Shown here piece by piece: positions 16,311-26,700 of a stretch of DNA of 64,000 nucleotides (positions are counted from its first letter, which is position 1; every line of letters begins with the position of its first letter). The notes under the pieces were generated by a model. That model did no database searches. It was not told the origin of the DNA and saw nothing but the letters and a program-made list of their open reading frames with translations. The translations under genes were made by a program, and so were the position numbers. The DNA comes from DATIYF01 sp035517775 (lineage in GTDB: Bacteria > Acidobacteriota > Terriglobia > Terriglobales > Acidobacteriaceae). The DNA lies in assembly GCA_035517775.1 (NCBI GenBank), contig DATIYF010000017.1:1-64000 (forward strand). The letters are read 5' to 3'.

Positions 16311-18554
16311 TTAACTGGCCCGCTCGCCCGCCCACATCGGTGTAGCGCTGGCCGTCGCAACGGTGGGCGGGGCATGGCGCGGACCCATCTCGTCGTAGCC
16401 CCCGAGTATCTCAAGGGGATAATCCGAGACGCCTTGCGCCGCCTGAATTCCTGACATTACCGCTGCCTCAACCGAGCCCGCGTCCAGCCCGTTCAGAGTC
16501 CAGTCGCCGGCCAGATAGAGATTGGCGAAGCCGGAATCGTCGGAGCGCAGGCGGCAAAACTTGCTGTTGACGGTGGAGAGAACGTAGCGCTCCGTAGGCT
16601 GCACATTGGCCCGCCAGTACTGCGAATCGAAGCGGGCTTCGCCCTGCGCGCCAGGCGGCGCTGCCAGAACGTTCCAGTCGAACTCTTTCTTGCCGGATGG
16701 AGAAACGGCGCTTGGCCACAAACTGACCAGGCTCGAGCGAAGGAAGTTCAGCGCCTGCTGCTTGACGCGGGCGGCCTCTTCACTGGCGGGCGGCAAAGGG
16801 CCCTCTGATTCTTCAAGCGGGCCAACGAAGTAGTGAACGCTTTCCACGCCCGCCGAAGGCGGCCAGCATTCCCGCAGCCGCACCTGGCTCATGTCGAGCC
16901 AGGTCGAGTACGGCTCGACAAAGGCTTCGGCGAGCGGCTGGCCCGTACTGCCGCACAACTGCTCCGAAGTGCGCGCGGCCCAGAGCTGGAAGAATTGCGT
17001 CTGCACGGTTTGCACGCCGTCAAGCATTCGCTTCCAGCGCGCGTTGCGCTCCAGGCTGGCGGTAATCGGGCGCAGCGCGGCAACGGATATGCCCAGGACC
17101 ACCTTGTCGAAGTCTTCGCCCAGCCGGAGCACCCGGGTTTTCGCCGGGGCACCAGCCGCGGGCCACGACTCGAAATCAACGCCTTTGAGTTTGTCGCCCT
17201 CCTCCAGTTGGTCGTAAAGCGGCTCGACCGGCCAGCAACGCAAGCCGCCGATGGGATCGAGCAAAGGCCGGTACGCTCCCGGCCCGCCTTTTACCGTAGC
17301 CTGAACGTCCATTTCGATCGCGGCAACTTCGGCGCCCTCGGCCGACAGCACGAGATTCGTCGTCCGATGGAAGAAAACGAACTTCACCCCCAGATCGGCC
17401 AGCGCCAAATACAAGGGCGTAAATACGGTCTCGCCCATGCCCGCCTGCATTTTGTAGGAGAACGCGCCCGAATAGCCGGCGAACATGCGCAGCAAGGCGC
17501 TGACCGCCGTGCCCGCCGCCAGGTTGGCGCTGGCCGGCCGCTCATTGGGACGGTCGGGTGGCGCGGCTTTGCCTTTTTCATAGTGCGCGCCGGAGTCGTA
17601 GATGCCATGGACCGGCGCCGACCAATATTCGTAGCTGCCGTGCTTTTGCAGCCAATGAGAATAATCAATGTTCTCGATAGCGTTGAATCCTTTGAACAGC
17701 ACATCGTCGGCCAGCAGGCCGTAAATCGCCGTCACCCCCAGATCGAGCATTTCCCAGAGATGGCGGATTTCGTCGTGCTCCTCGAGCAGGTGCTTGATGT
17801 CCTGGTAAATGCGCTTGCGAAACTGGCCCAGAAGAAACTTCATGAGCCACGCGCCGAGGCGGTAGAACCAGGAAGCGATTCCCGAAGGGCGGGCCCGCGG
17901 ATCCAGTTGAGGAGCGCGCGCCAGACGGTGGGCCTTGTGCAGCAATGTGTCCTGGCGCTGCGCCGGTGGCAAAGGCTGGCCGCGTCGCGCTGCCAGCCAG
18001 GCGAAGCCGCGATCCAGCCAATGTGCCAGCGGGCGCGAGCCTTTCGCCGGCGTGGCGGCCGGGGTCAGCTCCTCGAGGTCTTCAAACCAGCCGAGCAGCA
18101 GGCCAAGTGCGTCCACCACGTGGGTCCATGGGTGCGGGTCGCCGGGCTGCAGGGGATTCCCCGGCCGGTCGGACAAAGAAACCACCCACTGCTTCCAACA
18201 GCCCCCGACATATTCCATGAATGTGCCATCGCGCTTGGCATGAAAGGCGTCGCTCCACGACTGAAAGGGACTGCCCGGAGTCAGGTTGTGTTGAGAGCAA
18301 TAGTCGTAGGCCTCGGCGATCACCCGGAAGGCGTTGAAGTAAAATCCGAACCAGATGTGCGGCCCGTGCTCTTCGATTCGCCACGCCCCGTTAAAATGGC
18401 GCCTCGAAGAGGCGCCCTTGCCGCCCAGGCGCCAGCCGTTCTGATAGATGGTTATGTCGTAGCGGTCCTGCCAGTTGGGGACCCTGGTAAGAGCGTAGGC
18501 CGTCGCCAACGCGCCGACCCCTCCACCCAGGATCGCGACTCTTTCTTTCGGCAT
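16311..18554 (-). CDS. Large FAD/NAD(P)-binding oxidoreductase, paralogue A
   Basis: A 747-residue flavoprotein with the same plan as its downstream neighbour: ILGGGVGALATAYAL at the N-terminus, GWRLGGKGASSR, IEEHGPHIWFGF, and the C-terminal flavin motif LYLAGDWTLNGLDAGSVEAA. The two proteins align along their whole length but have clearly diverged. The 17-bp gap between them indicates one operon, and two different enzymes acting in sequence or as a heterodimer is plausible (inference). It is divergently placed from the kinase gene across 133 bp. The C-terminal 40 residues beyond the flavin motif differ from those of paralogue B. Confidence 0.8.
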   Translation of the reverse strand: MPKERVAILGGGVGALATAYALTRVPNWQDRYDITIYQNGWRLGGKGASSRRHFNGAWRIEEHGPHIWFGFYFNAFRVIAEAYDYCSQHNLTPGSPFQSWSDAFHAKRDGTFMEYVGGCWKQWVVSLSDRPGNPLQPGDPHPWTHVVDALGLLLGWFEDLEELTPAATPAKGSRPLAHWLDRGFAWLAARRGQPLPPAQRQDTLLHKAHRLARAPQLDPRARPSGIASWFYRLGAWLMKFLLGQFRKRIYQDIKHLLEEHDEIRHLWEMLDLGVTAIYGLLADDVLFKGFNAIENIDYSHWLQKHGSYEYWSAPVHGIYDSGAHYEKGKAAPPDRPNERPASANLAAGTAVSALLRMFAGYSGAFSYKMQAGMGETVFTPLYLALADLGVKFVFFHRTTNLVLSAEGAEVAAIEMDVQATVKGGPGAYRPLLDPIGGLRCWPVEPLYDQLEEGDKLKGVDFESWPAAGAPAKTRVLRLGEDFDKVVLGISVAALRPITASLERNARWKRMLDGVQTVQTQFFQLWAARTSEQLCGSTGQPLAEAFVEPYSTWLDMSQVRLRECWPPSAGVESVHYFVGPLEESEGPLPPASEEAARVKQQALNFLRSSLVSLWPSAVSPSGKKEFDWNVLAAPPGAQGEARFDSQYWRANVQPTERYVLSTVNSKFCRLRSDDSGFANLYLAGDWTLNGLDAGSVEAAVMSGIQAAQGVSDYPLEILGGYDEMGPRHAPPTVATASATPMWAGERAS

Positions 18555-18687
18555 TTTGGGTTAACATATTCATGCCTCGAACTGGGGGGAGTCAATTACA
18601 TTCCTCGCGAAACGTGTCCCCGATTTCGAGAGACACGGCAGATGCCAGGGGATCAACCACCCAATCTAGCGGCGGCGTTGATCTGCT

Positions 18688-21600
18688 ATGAGCGCCCGGT
18701 CAGAGAGTTTCAAGCCATCCGAGCGATTTACCCTGCTGCGGCGCGTGGGCGCCGGCGGCATGGGCCTGGTCTATGAAGCTTACGATCAGGAACGCAAAGT
18801 GCGGGTTGCGCTCAAGACCCTGTCGCGCCTCGATCCCGAACGGCTCTATCTGTTCAAACAGGAATTCCGCGCGCTCGCCGACATCACTCACCCCAACCTG
18901 GCCAAGTTGTACGAGCTGATCTCGGAAGACGGCGAGTGGTACTTCACGATGGAGTTTGTGGACGGGCGCAACCTGCTGGAATTCGCCTGGCAGCGGCCGC
19001 CGGAGGCAATTCCCACTCCCGGCCGCGACAGCGGGACTGACACGACGCCCACTGCTTCCCTGAGCACGGTTCCCTTGGGGGTGGTGGCGCGGCCGAAACC
19101 CATGGGTCCACTCCGCCGCACCGAACGCCGCGCATCTTTCGACTCGATTCGCAGTGTGCTCCGGCAAATGGTGGATGGCATCAATTTTCTGCACGGCGCG
19201 GGCAAGCTGCATCGCGACATCAAGCCTTCCAACATCATGGTCACCGATGAGGGCCACGTGGTGCTGCTCGATTTCGGCCTGATCAGCGAGATTCTCCAAA
19301 ATACCCCCAAGACGGGTTTCATTTCCGGCACCGTGGCCTACATGCCCCCAGAGCAGGCAGTGGGTGCTCCCTTGACCGAAGCTGCCGATTGGTACGCCGC
19401 CGGATGCACGCTGTATGAGGTGCTCACCGGCCGGCTGCCGTTTGAGGGAGACGATGAGGCGATCATCAAGGCTAAGCTCGGCACGGACCCGCCTTCTCCC
19501 CAAAGCGTAATGCCGGGGATTCCTCCCGACCTTGCCCAGCTGGCGACCGACCTGCTTCGGCGCCTGCCCGAAGAGCGGCCGCCGGGAAGTGAGATTGTGC
19601 GGCGTGTGGGCGGTCCACCGGACGCCCAGGCAGAGCCGGAACTTCGCCCTGCGCTGCAGACTTTGCTGGTCGGACGCGAGCACCATCTGGAACAGTTGCG
19701 CCGCTTTCTTTCGACCGCCGAATCCCGCAAGCCGGTGCTGACCTTTGTTCACGGGCCTTCCGGCTTCGGCAAAACGGCTTTAATTGATGCATTTCTGGAT
19801 GAATTGTCGCGCAACAACCGCGGGCTGGTGTTGCGGGGCCGCTGCTACGAGCAGGAATCGGTTCCCTACAAGGCCTTTGACAGCCTGGTGGATTCGCTGG
19901 TGCGCTATCTGCAAACTCTGCCCGAGGAAGAGCGCGAAACCGTGCTGCCCCATAACCGGCAGGCGCTGGCGCAGTTGTTTCCCGTGACCCAGCGCATCGT
20001 CCGCAGCGAGACTCCTTTGCCCGATTTGCGGCCTCCCGACCGGCTCGAGCTGCGGCGCATGGCTTTCGACGCGCTCTGGGAGCTGTTTCAGCGATTGGCA
20101 TCGCGCCAGCCGCTGGTGCTTTTTATTGATGACCTCCACTGGGGCGATCTCGACAGCGCCCTGCTGCTGGCGGAAATTCTGCGCTCCAGCGGCCGCCTGC
20201 CGCTGCTGATCGTGTGCTGCTACCGCAGCGAGTATGCCCAAACCAGCGCATGCCTGAAAGCCATTTGGGAGTCGCGCTTCGATGCTTCGGTGGAAAGGCG
20301 CGAGCTTGTGGTCGGCCCCCTGGATACCACCGACTCAGAGCGCCTTGCCCTCACCGTGCTCACGGGAGATATGCAGACCCGCAGGCAGCGGGCGCAGGCC
20401 ATCGCCAGCGAAGCCAAGGGAAGCCCGTTCTTCGTGATGGAGCTGGCCAGTTACATTCGCGAAGAGCAGACCAACCTCGCCGGGGAAGGGAAGCCCGGCC
20501 CGCGAACCTCCGAGGTCGGTCTCGACCAGATGCTATGGCAGCGTGTCTGTCAACTGCCGGAGCAGGCCCGCGCTTTGCTGGAAGTGGTGGCGGTTTCCGG
20601 GCAGCCGCTGCGCCGGCGCGACGCCTGCCGCGCCGCCACTCAAGGTGTGGACGATCCATCAGTGATGAACGTGTTGCGCACCGCGCGCCTGGTTCGCAGC
20701 GCAGGCATGACGCGGGAAGACGAAATCGAAACCTACCACGATCGCATCCGGGAATCCATCATGGCCTGCCTGGCGCCCCAGGTTCGGCGCGAACACCATC
20801 GCAAGCTGGCCCGCACGCTCGAAGAGGCGGGAGGCGATCCCGAACGGCTGGCCGTCCATTTCCATGAGGGCGGCGACGCGCGCAAGGCCGGACAATACTA
20901 CCGCCTGGGCGCCGGCCGCGCCTCTCAGGCGCTGGCCTTCGATCGCGCCTGCGGCCTGTATCAGAAGGCCCTGGAGCTGCTTGAACCCAGAGATGTCGCG
21001 CGCCACGAGCTTACGGTTCAACTGGCGGATGCCCTGGCCAACGCCGGCCGGGGTCCGCAGGCGGCGCAGCAGTATCTGGCAGCCTGCGCCACGGCCCCGC
21101 CTCAGGAAATCGTCCCTTTAAAGCAGAAGGCGGCCTACCAGTTCTGCGCCAGCGGCCACGTGGACCAGGGCAAAGAAACCTTTCGCCAGGTGCTGGCGGC
21201 AGTGGGCACGAGTCTGCCACAGAGTCCACGAGCCGCCGTCGCCTCGTTGTTGTGGCATAAGTTCCGCCTGCAATTGCGCGGGCTCAACTTTCGCGAACAA
21301 CCCGCCAGCGCCGTACCACCGGCCGTGCTCATTCGCCTGAATGCGCTCTCCTTTGCCGCCACCGGGCTGGGCATGGTGGACCTGGTTGCCGGCGCCGACT
21401 TCGCCGCCCGCTTCCTGCTCCTCTCGCTGCAAGTGGGCGAACTTGCCCACGTCTCGCGGGCCCTGGCCTGGCATGCCATGCAGTCAAGCGGATCCGGCGG
21501 TCCACTCGCCGAAACGAAGGGCATGCCGCTGTTGGCGCTTACGCGCGCGGCCGCCGAACGCAGTGGTGATCCCTTAGCCCTGGCCTGGTCGCGGCTGGCG

Positions 21601-22488
21601 GCCGGTGTCGCTCATCTACAGTTTTGCAGATGGCGCTCCTCCATCGAGATGCTGGAAGAGACCCTGACCTTCCTCCGCAAGGACTGCCGCGATGTCGCCT
21701 GGGAGATCGCTACTGCCCGCACCTGCCAACTGCTGTCTCTCAATGGGCTGGGCGAGTACAGGCAGCTGGGCGAAAAATATCCTGCCCTGTTGAAGGATGC
21801 AACTGAACGCGGTGACGTGTACGCCGCCACCAATATTGGAACCTGGATCGTGCCTCCGGGCCGGCTGGCGGCCGATGATCCACGCGGCGCGCGCGAAAGC
21901 ATTCACGAATACGGATCGCGCTGGTCGCAGTCCGGCTTCCACCTTCAGCATCTATGGGCCTTGATTTCCGAGACTTACGTAGACTTGTATGAGGGAGCGG
22001 GGCGCCAGGCGGTGCAGAGGCTGGAGCAGCAGTGGCCGGCCGCCAGCGGTTCGCTGCTGTTCCGCATTTATTTGCCGCGAACTTTCTCCTACCATGTGCG
22101 CGCCCGGGCTTACCTGCAAGCCGCCGAGACTGCCGCCGATCCCAAGCCCTTGCTGGCGCGCGTCCTGCACGACTGCCGCACCCTTGAACAGGAGAAAACC
22201 CGCTTTACCTTCGCTAAGGTTTTGCTGCTTCGGGCGGGGGTCGCTGCCGTCAGCCGCAACCAGGAAGCGGCCGTCGCCTTATTGCGCCAGGCCGAGCGGG
22301 CCTACCTGGATGTCGAAATGAACGCCTATCTGGCGGCCGCCCGCTATCATCTGGCCCGCCTGGTCGGCGGCGATGAGGGCCGCGAGTTCCAACGGCTCGC
22401 GGACGAATGGATGACGCAACAGAGCGTGCGAAACCCCCAGCGGATGGTGGCACTGCACGCCCCCGGTTTTTCGACTCTCGGCGGTTAG
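18688..22488 (+). CDS. Ser/Thr protein kinase fused to AAA-type ATPase and TPR-like region
   Basis: A 1266-residue signalling protein. Residues 14-300 form a Hanks-type kinase: GAGGMG glycine loop (21-26), catalytic lysine K43, HRDIKPSN with D177, DFG at 195-197, and a PPE in place of APE at 220-222. An unusual 40-residue Pro/Thr/Ser insert lies at 105-147. A predicted ATPase follows, with Walker A GPSGFGKT (356-363) and Walker B LFIDDLHW (about 478-485). The C-terminal 600 residues are Ala/Leu-rich helical repeats of TPR type. This layout is that of large kinase-STAND regulators, which phosphorylate target proteins upon signal binding. There is no transmembrane segment, so it is cytoplasmic. 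It converges on the next gene with a 4-bp overlap. Confidence 0.9.
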   Translation: MSARSESFKPSERFTLLRRVGAGGMGLVYEAYDQERKVRVALKTLSRLDPERLYLFKQEFRALADITHPNLAKLYELISEDGEWYFTMEFVDGRNLLEFAWQRPPEAIPTPGRDSGTDTTPTASLSTVPLGVVARPKPMGPLRRTERRASFDSIRSVLRQMVDGINFLHGAGKLHRDIKPSNIMVTDEGHVVLLDFGLISEILQNTPKTGFISGTVAYMPPEQAVGAPLTEAADWYAAGCTLYEVLTGRLPFEGDDEAIIKAKLGTDPPSPQSVMPGIPPDLAQLATDLLRRLPEERPPGSEIVRRVGGPPDAQAEPELRPALQTLLVGREHHLEQLRRFLSTAESRKPVLTFVHGPSGFGKTALIDAFLDELSRNNRGLVLRGRCYEQESVPYKAFDSLVDSLVRYLQTLPEEERETVLPHNRQALAQLFPVTQRIVRSETPLPDLRPPDRLELRRMAFDALWELFQRLASRQPLVLFIDDLHWGDLDSALLLAEILRSSGRLPLLIVCCYRSEYAQTSACLKAIWESRFDASVERRELVVGPLDTTDSERLALTVLTGDMQTRRQRAQAIASEAKGSPFFVMELASYIREEQTNLAGEGKPGPRTSEVGLDQMLWQRVCQLPEQARALLEVVAVSGQPLRRRDACRAATQGVDDPSVMNVLRTARLVRSAGMTREDEIETYHDRIRESIMACLAPQVRREHHRKLARTLEEAGGDPERLAVHFHEGGDARKAGQYYRLGAGRASQALAFDRACGLYQKALELLEPRDVARHELTVQLADALANAGRGPQAAQQYLAACATAPPQEIVPLKQKAAYQFCASGHVDQGKETFRQVLAAVGTSLPQSPRAAVASLLWHKFRLQLRGLNFREQPASAVPPAVLIRLNALSFAATGLGMVDLVAGADFAARFLLLSLQVGELAHVSRALAWHAMQSSGSGGPLAETKGMPLLALTRAAAERSGDPLALAWSRLAAGVAHLQFCRWRSSIEMLEETLTFLRKDCRDVAWEIATARTCQLLSLNGLGEYRQLGEKYPALLKDATERGDVYAATNIGTWIVPPGRLAADDPRGARESIHEYGSRWSQSGFHLQHLWALISETYVDLYEGAGRQAVQRLEQQWPAASGSLLFRIYLPRTFSYHVRARAYLQAAETAADPKPLLARVLHDCRTLEQEKTRFTFAKVLLLRAGVAAVSRNQEAAVALLRQAERAYLDVEMNAYLAAARYHLARLVGGDEGREFQRLADEWMTQQSVRNPQRMVALHAPGFSTLGG

Positions 22489-23510
22489 CTGGCTGCCCGC
22501 AAGTCTGGGGAACTGCTCGGCGGCGCTTCGCCCGGTCCGACTGTCTGCACAGTCCAGGGTATTTCGATATTGGGATCATCGTCGGAGGTCAGCCGCCAGG
22601 GCAAATAGACCCGTACCGCGCCATAGGGCTCCTGCTCAATTCCCTTCCAGGTATATTTGCCCGGTAAAACGGGAAACAGGTTTTTGTCGGGCACTTCTAA
22701 CGTGGCTGCGGGAAGATCCCACGCCATGGCATTGGCGACGTCCAGTTCGAAAAAAGTCCGGACCGGAATGCCAAAGAATCCGTTGGCAATGATATTGGGA
22801 ATCAGCAATCGCCTGATGTCGTTGAACCGCGGGAAGTGACTGATCTTGTTGACGGTAGCCGAGGCGGTGAAAGTCAACTTGAGCAGAGGCTGGCCGGTGA
22901 GCAGGGTTGCAACCTTGAAGGCATAATCGAAGGGCGGATCGCCCGCGCCGGTCAGGGTCACTCGCTCCCAGAACTTAGGATAGCCACTCAGCCGCCCGAA
23001 GATGGTCGGCATCAGCCGATTGAGATAAAGCCGGTACGGGTAAAGATACGGGCCTTTGTACTTGTACTGACCCCCGGGAACGGAGACCCGCGGAATTGCC
23101 GCCAGAAACTCACTGTAATTGAGGCCGAGAAAGGAATAGCGGTAAGACCGGGCGTTCTCGAATGTCCCGAAACCGAGCACAACCGGGTAAGAGCCATTAT
23201 GAACCGCCTTCGGGTCCGTGAGCATACCGTTGGGCAGGATGGATTGGGCATCCTCAGGTTTGACGTTTGCAATCAAAAATGTGGCGATGTAGTTGCCGGT
23301 CCAGCAGTGGCGGGCTTTGCAGGGCGATTGCGCTCCCACCTCGGGGTCCCAGCTGGAGAGCCCGGGGGGATAGTACTGCAGCGAGGGCTGCAGTGGTACC
23401 AAGGGGCCGACCAGCGGTGTTGGCCCCGAAGACGCCTGCGAAAGCAGAACGGGAGCAACCTGCCCAAGCAGGGCCCCGAGCGCTGACCATCGGCCTAAGC
23501 CTTGAAACAT
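22485..23510 (-). CDS. Secreted protein resembling acetoacetate decarboxylase-fold enzymes
   Basis: A 341-residue protein with a short hydrophobic N-terminus that could be a signal peptide. The body has features I associate with the acetoacetate-decarboxylase-like fold: VVLGFGTFENAR, a Pro/Tyr-rich stretch (KYKGPYLYPYRLYLN) and IPVRTFFELDV. I cannot point to the Schiff-base lysine with certainty, so activity is open. Pro/Ser residues dominate the last 20 residues. It lies at the end of the block holding the two large FAD enzymes and on the same strand, separated from them by the kinase gene. Treat the family call as tentative. Confidence 0.5.
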   Translation of the reverse strand: MFQGLGRWSALGALLGQVAPVLLSQASSGPTPLVGPLVPLQPSLQYYPPGLSSWDPEVGAQSPCKARHCWTGNYIATFLIANVKPEDAQSILPNGMLTDPKAVHNGSYPVVLGFGTFENARSYRYSFLGLNYSEFLAAIPRVSVPGGQYKYKGPYLYPYRLYLNRLMPTIFGRLSGYPKFWERVTLTGAGDPPFDYAFKVATLLTGQPLLKLTFTASATVNKISHFPRFNDIRRLLIPNIIANGFFGIPVRTFFELDVANAMAWDLPAATLEVPDKNLFPVLPGKYTWKGIEQEPYGAVRVYLPWRLTSDDDPNIEIPWTVQTVGPGEAPPSSSPDLRAAS

Positions 23511-23755
23511 CGCACCCTCTATCGCCGGCCCCGGAAGCCGGGTCTGAAAGTGTACCTACTCCGACCTGTCCTCGCAACGGAAAAGAGATTATTCGGAATT
23601 CCCGTCTCACTGTTAGACTGTAGGACTACCAATCCAGCACTAATCCCGGTTCTGTAGCGGTCTCGTTCTGTGGGATGCCTCAGCCCCAAGACCGCCGTTT
23701 TCGTGAGGAAACGCAGTAATTTGCCGAAGAGTGCCGATCCGCTGCACGTCCCGGC

Positions 23756-26700
23756 ATGGCACGTACGATGAAAGTGAACTGCCAGCGTCCGCAACTGCTT
23801 CAGTGCGTTGTAGCGATGCCGATTGTCCTCTTAGCGCTCGCCGGCTCCAGCTACGCGCAGACGCCGACCACGGGGCAGCTCAGTGGAACTATCAGCGATC
23901 CGAGCGGCGCGCTGGTCATTGGGGCGCAGGTCTCGGTCACCAGCGCGGCTGGAGTCTCACGAGAAGTCTCAAGCGATTCAACCGGCGAATACCTGGTTCC
24001 GCTGCTTCCTCCCGGCACATATCAGGTGGAAGTGCAAAAGAGCGGGTTTGCCAATAGCGTAACTCCCGGCGTCGCAGTGCGGATCACAGCGATCACCAAC
24101 CTCGACGTTCATTTGCAACTGGCGCAGCGAAAAGAGAACGTCGAGGTAACCTCCGAACCGCCGCTTGTGCACACTGACACTCCCGCCCGCGGCGCGGTCA
24201 TCCAAAGCAGCGAGATTCGGCAATTGCCGCTGGTGACCCGCAACTTCCAGCAACTCTTGACCCTCACGCCGGGGACTTCGAGCTCGGTGCCCAACTCCTC
24301 CGAACTGGGCCGCGGAGATTCCGTCTTCAACGTGAACGGCCAGCGCACGCTCGCGAACGCGGTAGTTATTAACGGGGTGGATGCAAGCTCCATCGGCACC
24401 GGCTCCACCCCCAACCTCGCCGTTCCCTCCGATGATTCGATTGAAGAGTTCATTGTTCAGACCAGCTTCTACGATGCTTCCCAGGGGCGCAATGCGGGCA
24501 GTGTGGTGGCCGCGGTCACCAAGTCGGGAACCAACACGCTGCACGGCGATGCCTACGAATTTCTGCGCAATAGCGACCTGAATGGCAACAACTTCTTTCT
24601 CAATCGCGCCGGCATCGGCCGCCCGCCTTACCATCGCAATGAATTTGGTGCAACCCTGGGCGGGCCGGTGGTCAAAAATCGCGCCTGGTTCTTCGTCTCT
24701 TACCAGGGAACGCGGGAGGTGAATGGAACCTCGCTCACCAACTCTCTGGGTACGGTGTTCGTTCCCGCCGACCTTTCCAACGACCGCTCGACCGCCACGA
24801 TGGAAGCTCTGGCGGCCAGCTACGGCATGCCGCCATGTCCCAACCTCGGTTGCCTGGACCCGACTTCACTGACCTTGCTGCAGGCAAAGCTGCCCAACGG
24901 GCAGTTGGTGATTCCTTCGGCGCCGCATCCAATTCCCATTCCGGCCAGCGGGCCGGCCCCTCCCGTCCCCGTTCCCATCATTGCGATTTCCCGCTTTCGC
25001 GAAGATCAGTTCAACACCAATGCCGATCTTCAGCTTTCCTCCGCGAACCGGCTCTCGGCGAAATTCTTCTGGGCTAACAATCCTGAGCTACAGGGCCTCT
25101 ACAATTCGTTCGGCACGGGCAACACGCTCCCCACTCCGGGCTTCGGTGCTTCGGCAAGCTTCAACCAGCGCGTTTTGGCGATCACCGACACCCACATCCT
25201 GAATCCCAGACTGTTGAACGATTTCCGTTTCGGCTACTCGGGAATTCCAACCAACTCGGTTCCGCAGGAGCCCTTCACCGCGGCCCAGCTCGGAATCAGC
25301 TCGCCGCTCGGCAATCTGTTTACCGGAATGCCGGAAATTTCGGTCTCCAATTACTTCGATCTCGGCGCCTCTCCTTTCTCCGACAATAAGGCGGCCGAAG
25401 GCGATTACACGGTGGGAGATACTTTGGCCTGGGTGAAAGGCCGGCACACGCTCAAGCTGGGCGCCGAGTACGAGCACCACAATGTTACTCTGACCTTCAA
25501 CGCCTATACCCGTGGCCAAATGTTTTTCCTCGGCTTCTCTGGAGATCCCTTCGAAGATTTTCTGGGCGGTTTCTTTGACCTCTCCGGACTGAGCGTGATC
25601 GGCTCGGGAATCAACCACCGCGATAACTCCTCCTATGACCTGGCCGGATTTGCCACCGACGATTTTCGCCTGAGCCGGCGACTCACTCTTTCTCTGGGGC
25701 TCCGTTACGAATACTTCAGCCCCTATGTGGAAGCGCAGGGCCGAACTCTCGCCTTCGATCCCACCAAGTTGACGACCACGACGATCGCGGGAGCGCCCCC
25801 CGGCGACAACGTGGCGATCACCGGCGGCTTTGTGCAGGCGGATAACGCCGCCCATCCCATTCCCGGGGTTCCCACTACCCGGTCGTCGCTGGTTCCACCC
25901 GACAAGAACAATTTTGCTCCCCGAATTGGCTTTGCCTGGCAGCCCCTTCCGGAGAAAACCCACGCGTTCGTTGTTCGCGGCGGCTACGGCGTCTATTACG
26001 ACAAGCCCAATTCGCGCTACATCAACCTGCAGCTGCTGAACTTTCCCTACTACACTCTCGCCGAGGCATTCACTACGCCAATCGCCACTCCATTCGTAGA
26101 GGTCCCCCAGCCGAGCCAGTTTCCGCTCGCCTTCAACGATGCAACGATCTTTCCCTACGGTGGCCCTCCCGCGTTTCTGCCTGCGCCCGTAGCCGGCGGC
26201 GTGCAGCCGGTCTCCGCCAATGGCGTCTTCCCTGACATTCATGACTTCCGCACTCCCTATGTGCAGCAATACAGCCTGGGGATCGAGAACGAATTCGCCA
26301 ACCACTGGATGGCGGACGTGAGCTATGTCGGGTCGGCGGGAGAAAAGCTATTGCGCACCATGGACCTGAACCAGCCCTTCGCTCCGGTCTCGCTCACCCC
26401 CGGGCCGCTCAGCCCTGGCTTATCAAGCCTGGTGGTGACGGGCTTCGGCTTCCACCTGGTACAGAGCTCTTCCACGTCGCGTTACAACTCGCTGCAGGCC
26501 AGCCTGACCAAGCGCTTTGCCGCGGGTCTGCAATTTCTGGCTGCCTACACTTACAGCCACTCGATTGACGACTATTCCGGCGACCCCAGCGGCACCAGCG
26601 ATGTGAGCGCGGTCCCGGGCAACCAGGTGATTCTGAACAATCGCGGCAACTCAGATTTTGACCGTCGCCACCGCTTCATCTTCAGCGGTACCTACGACCT

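Noticed and set aside
16833..18776. 647-codon plus-strand open frame
   Set aside because: It runs antisense to the FAD oxidoreductase paralogue A and has the Arg/Gln/His-rich composition of a shadow frame, with no start signal or recognisable motif.
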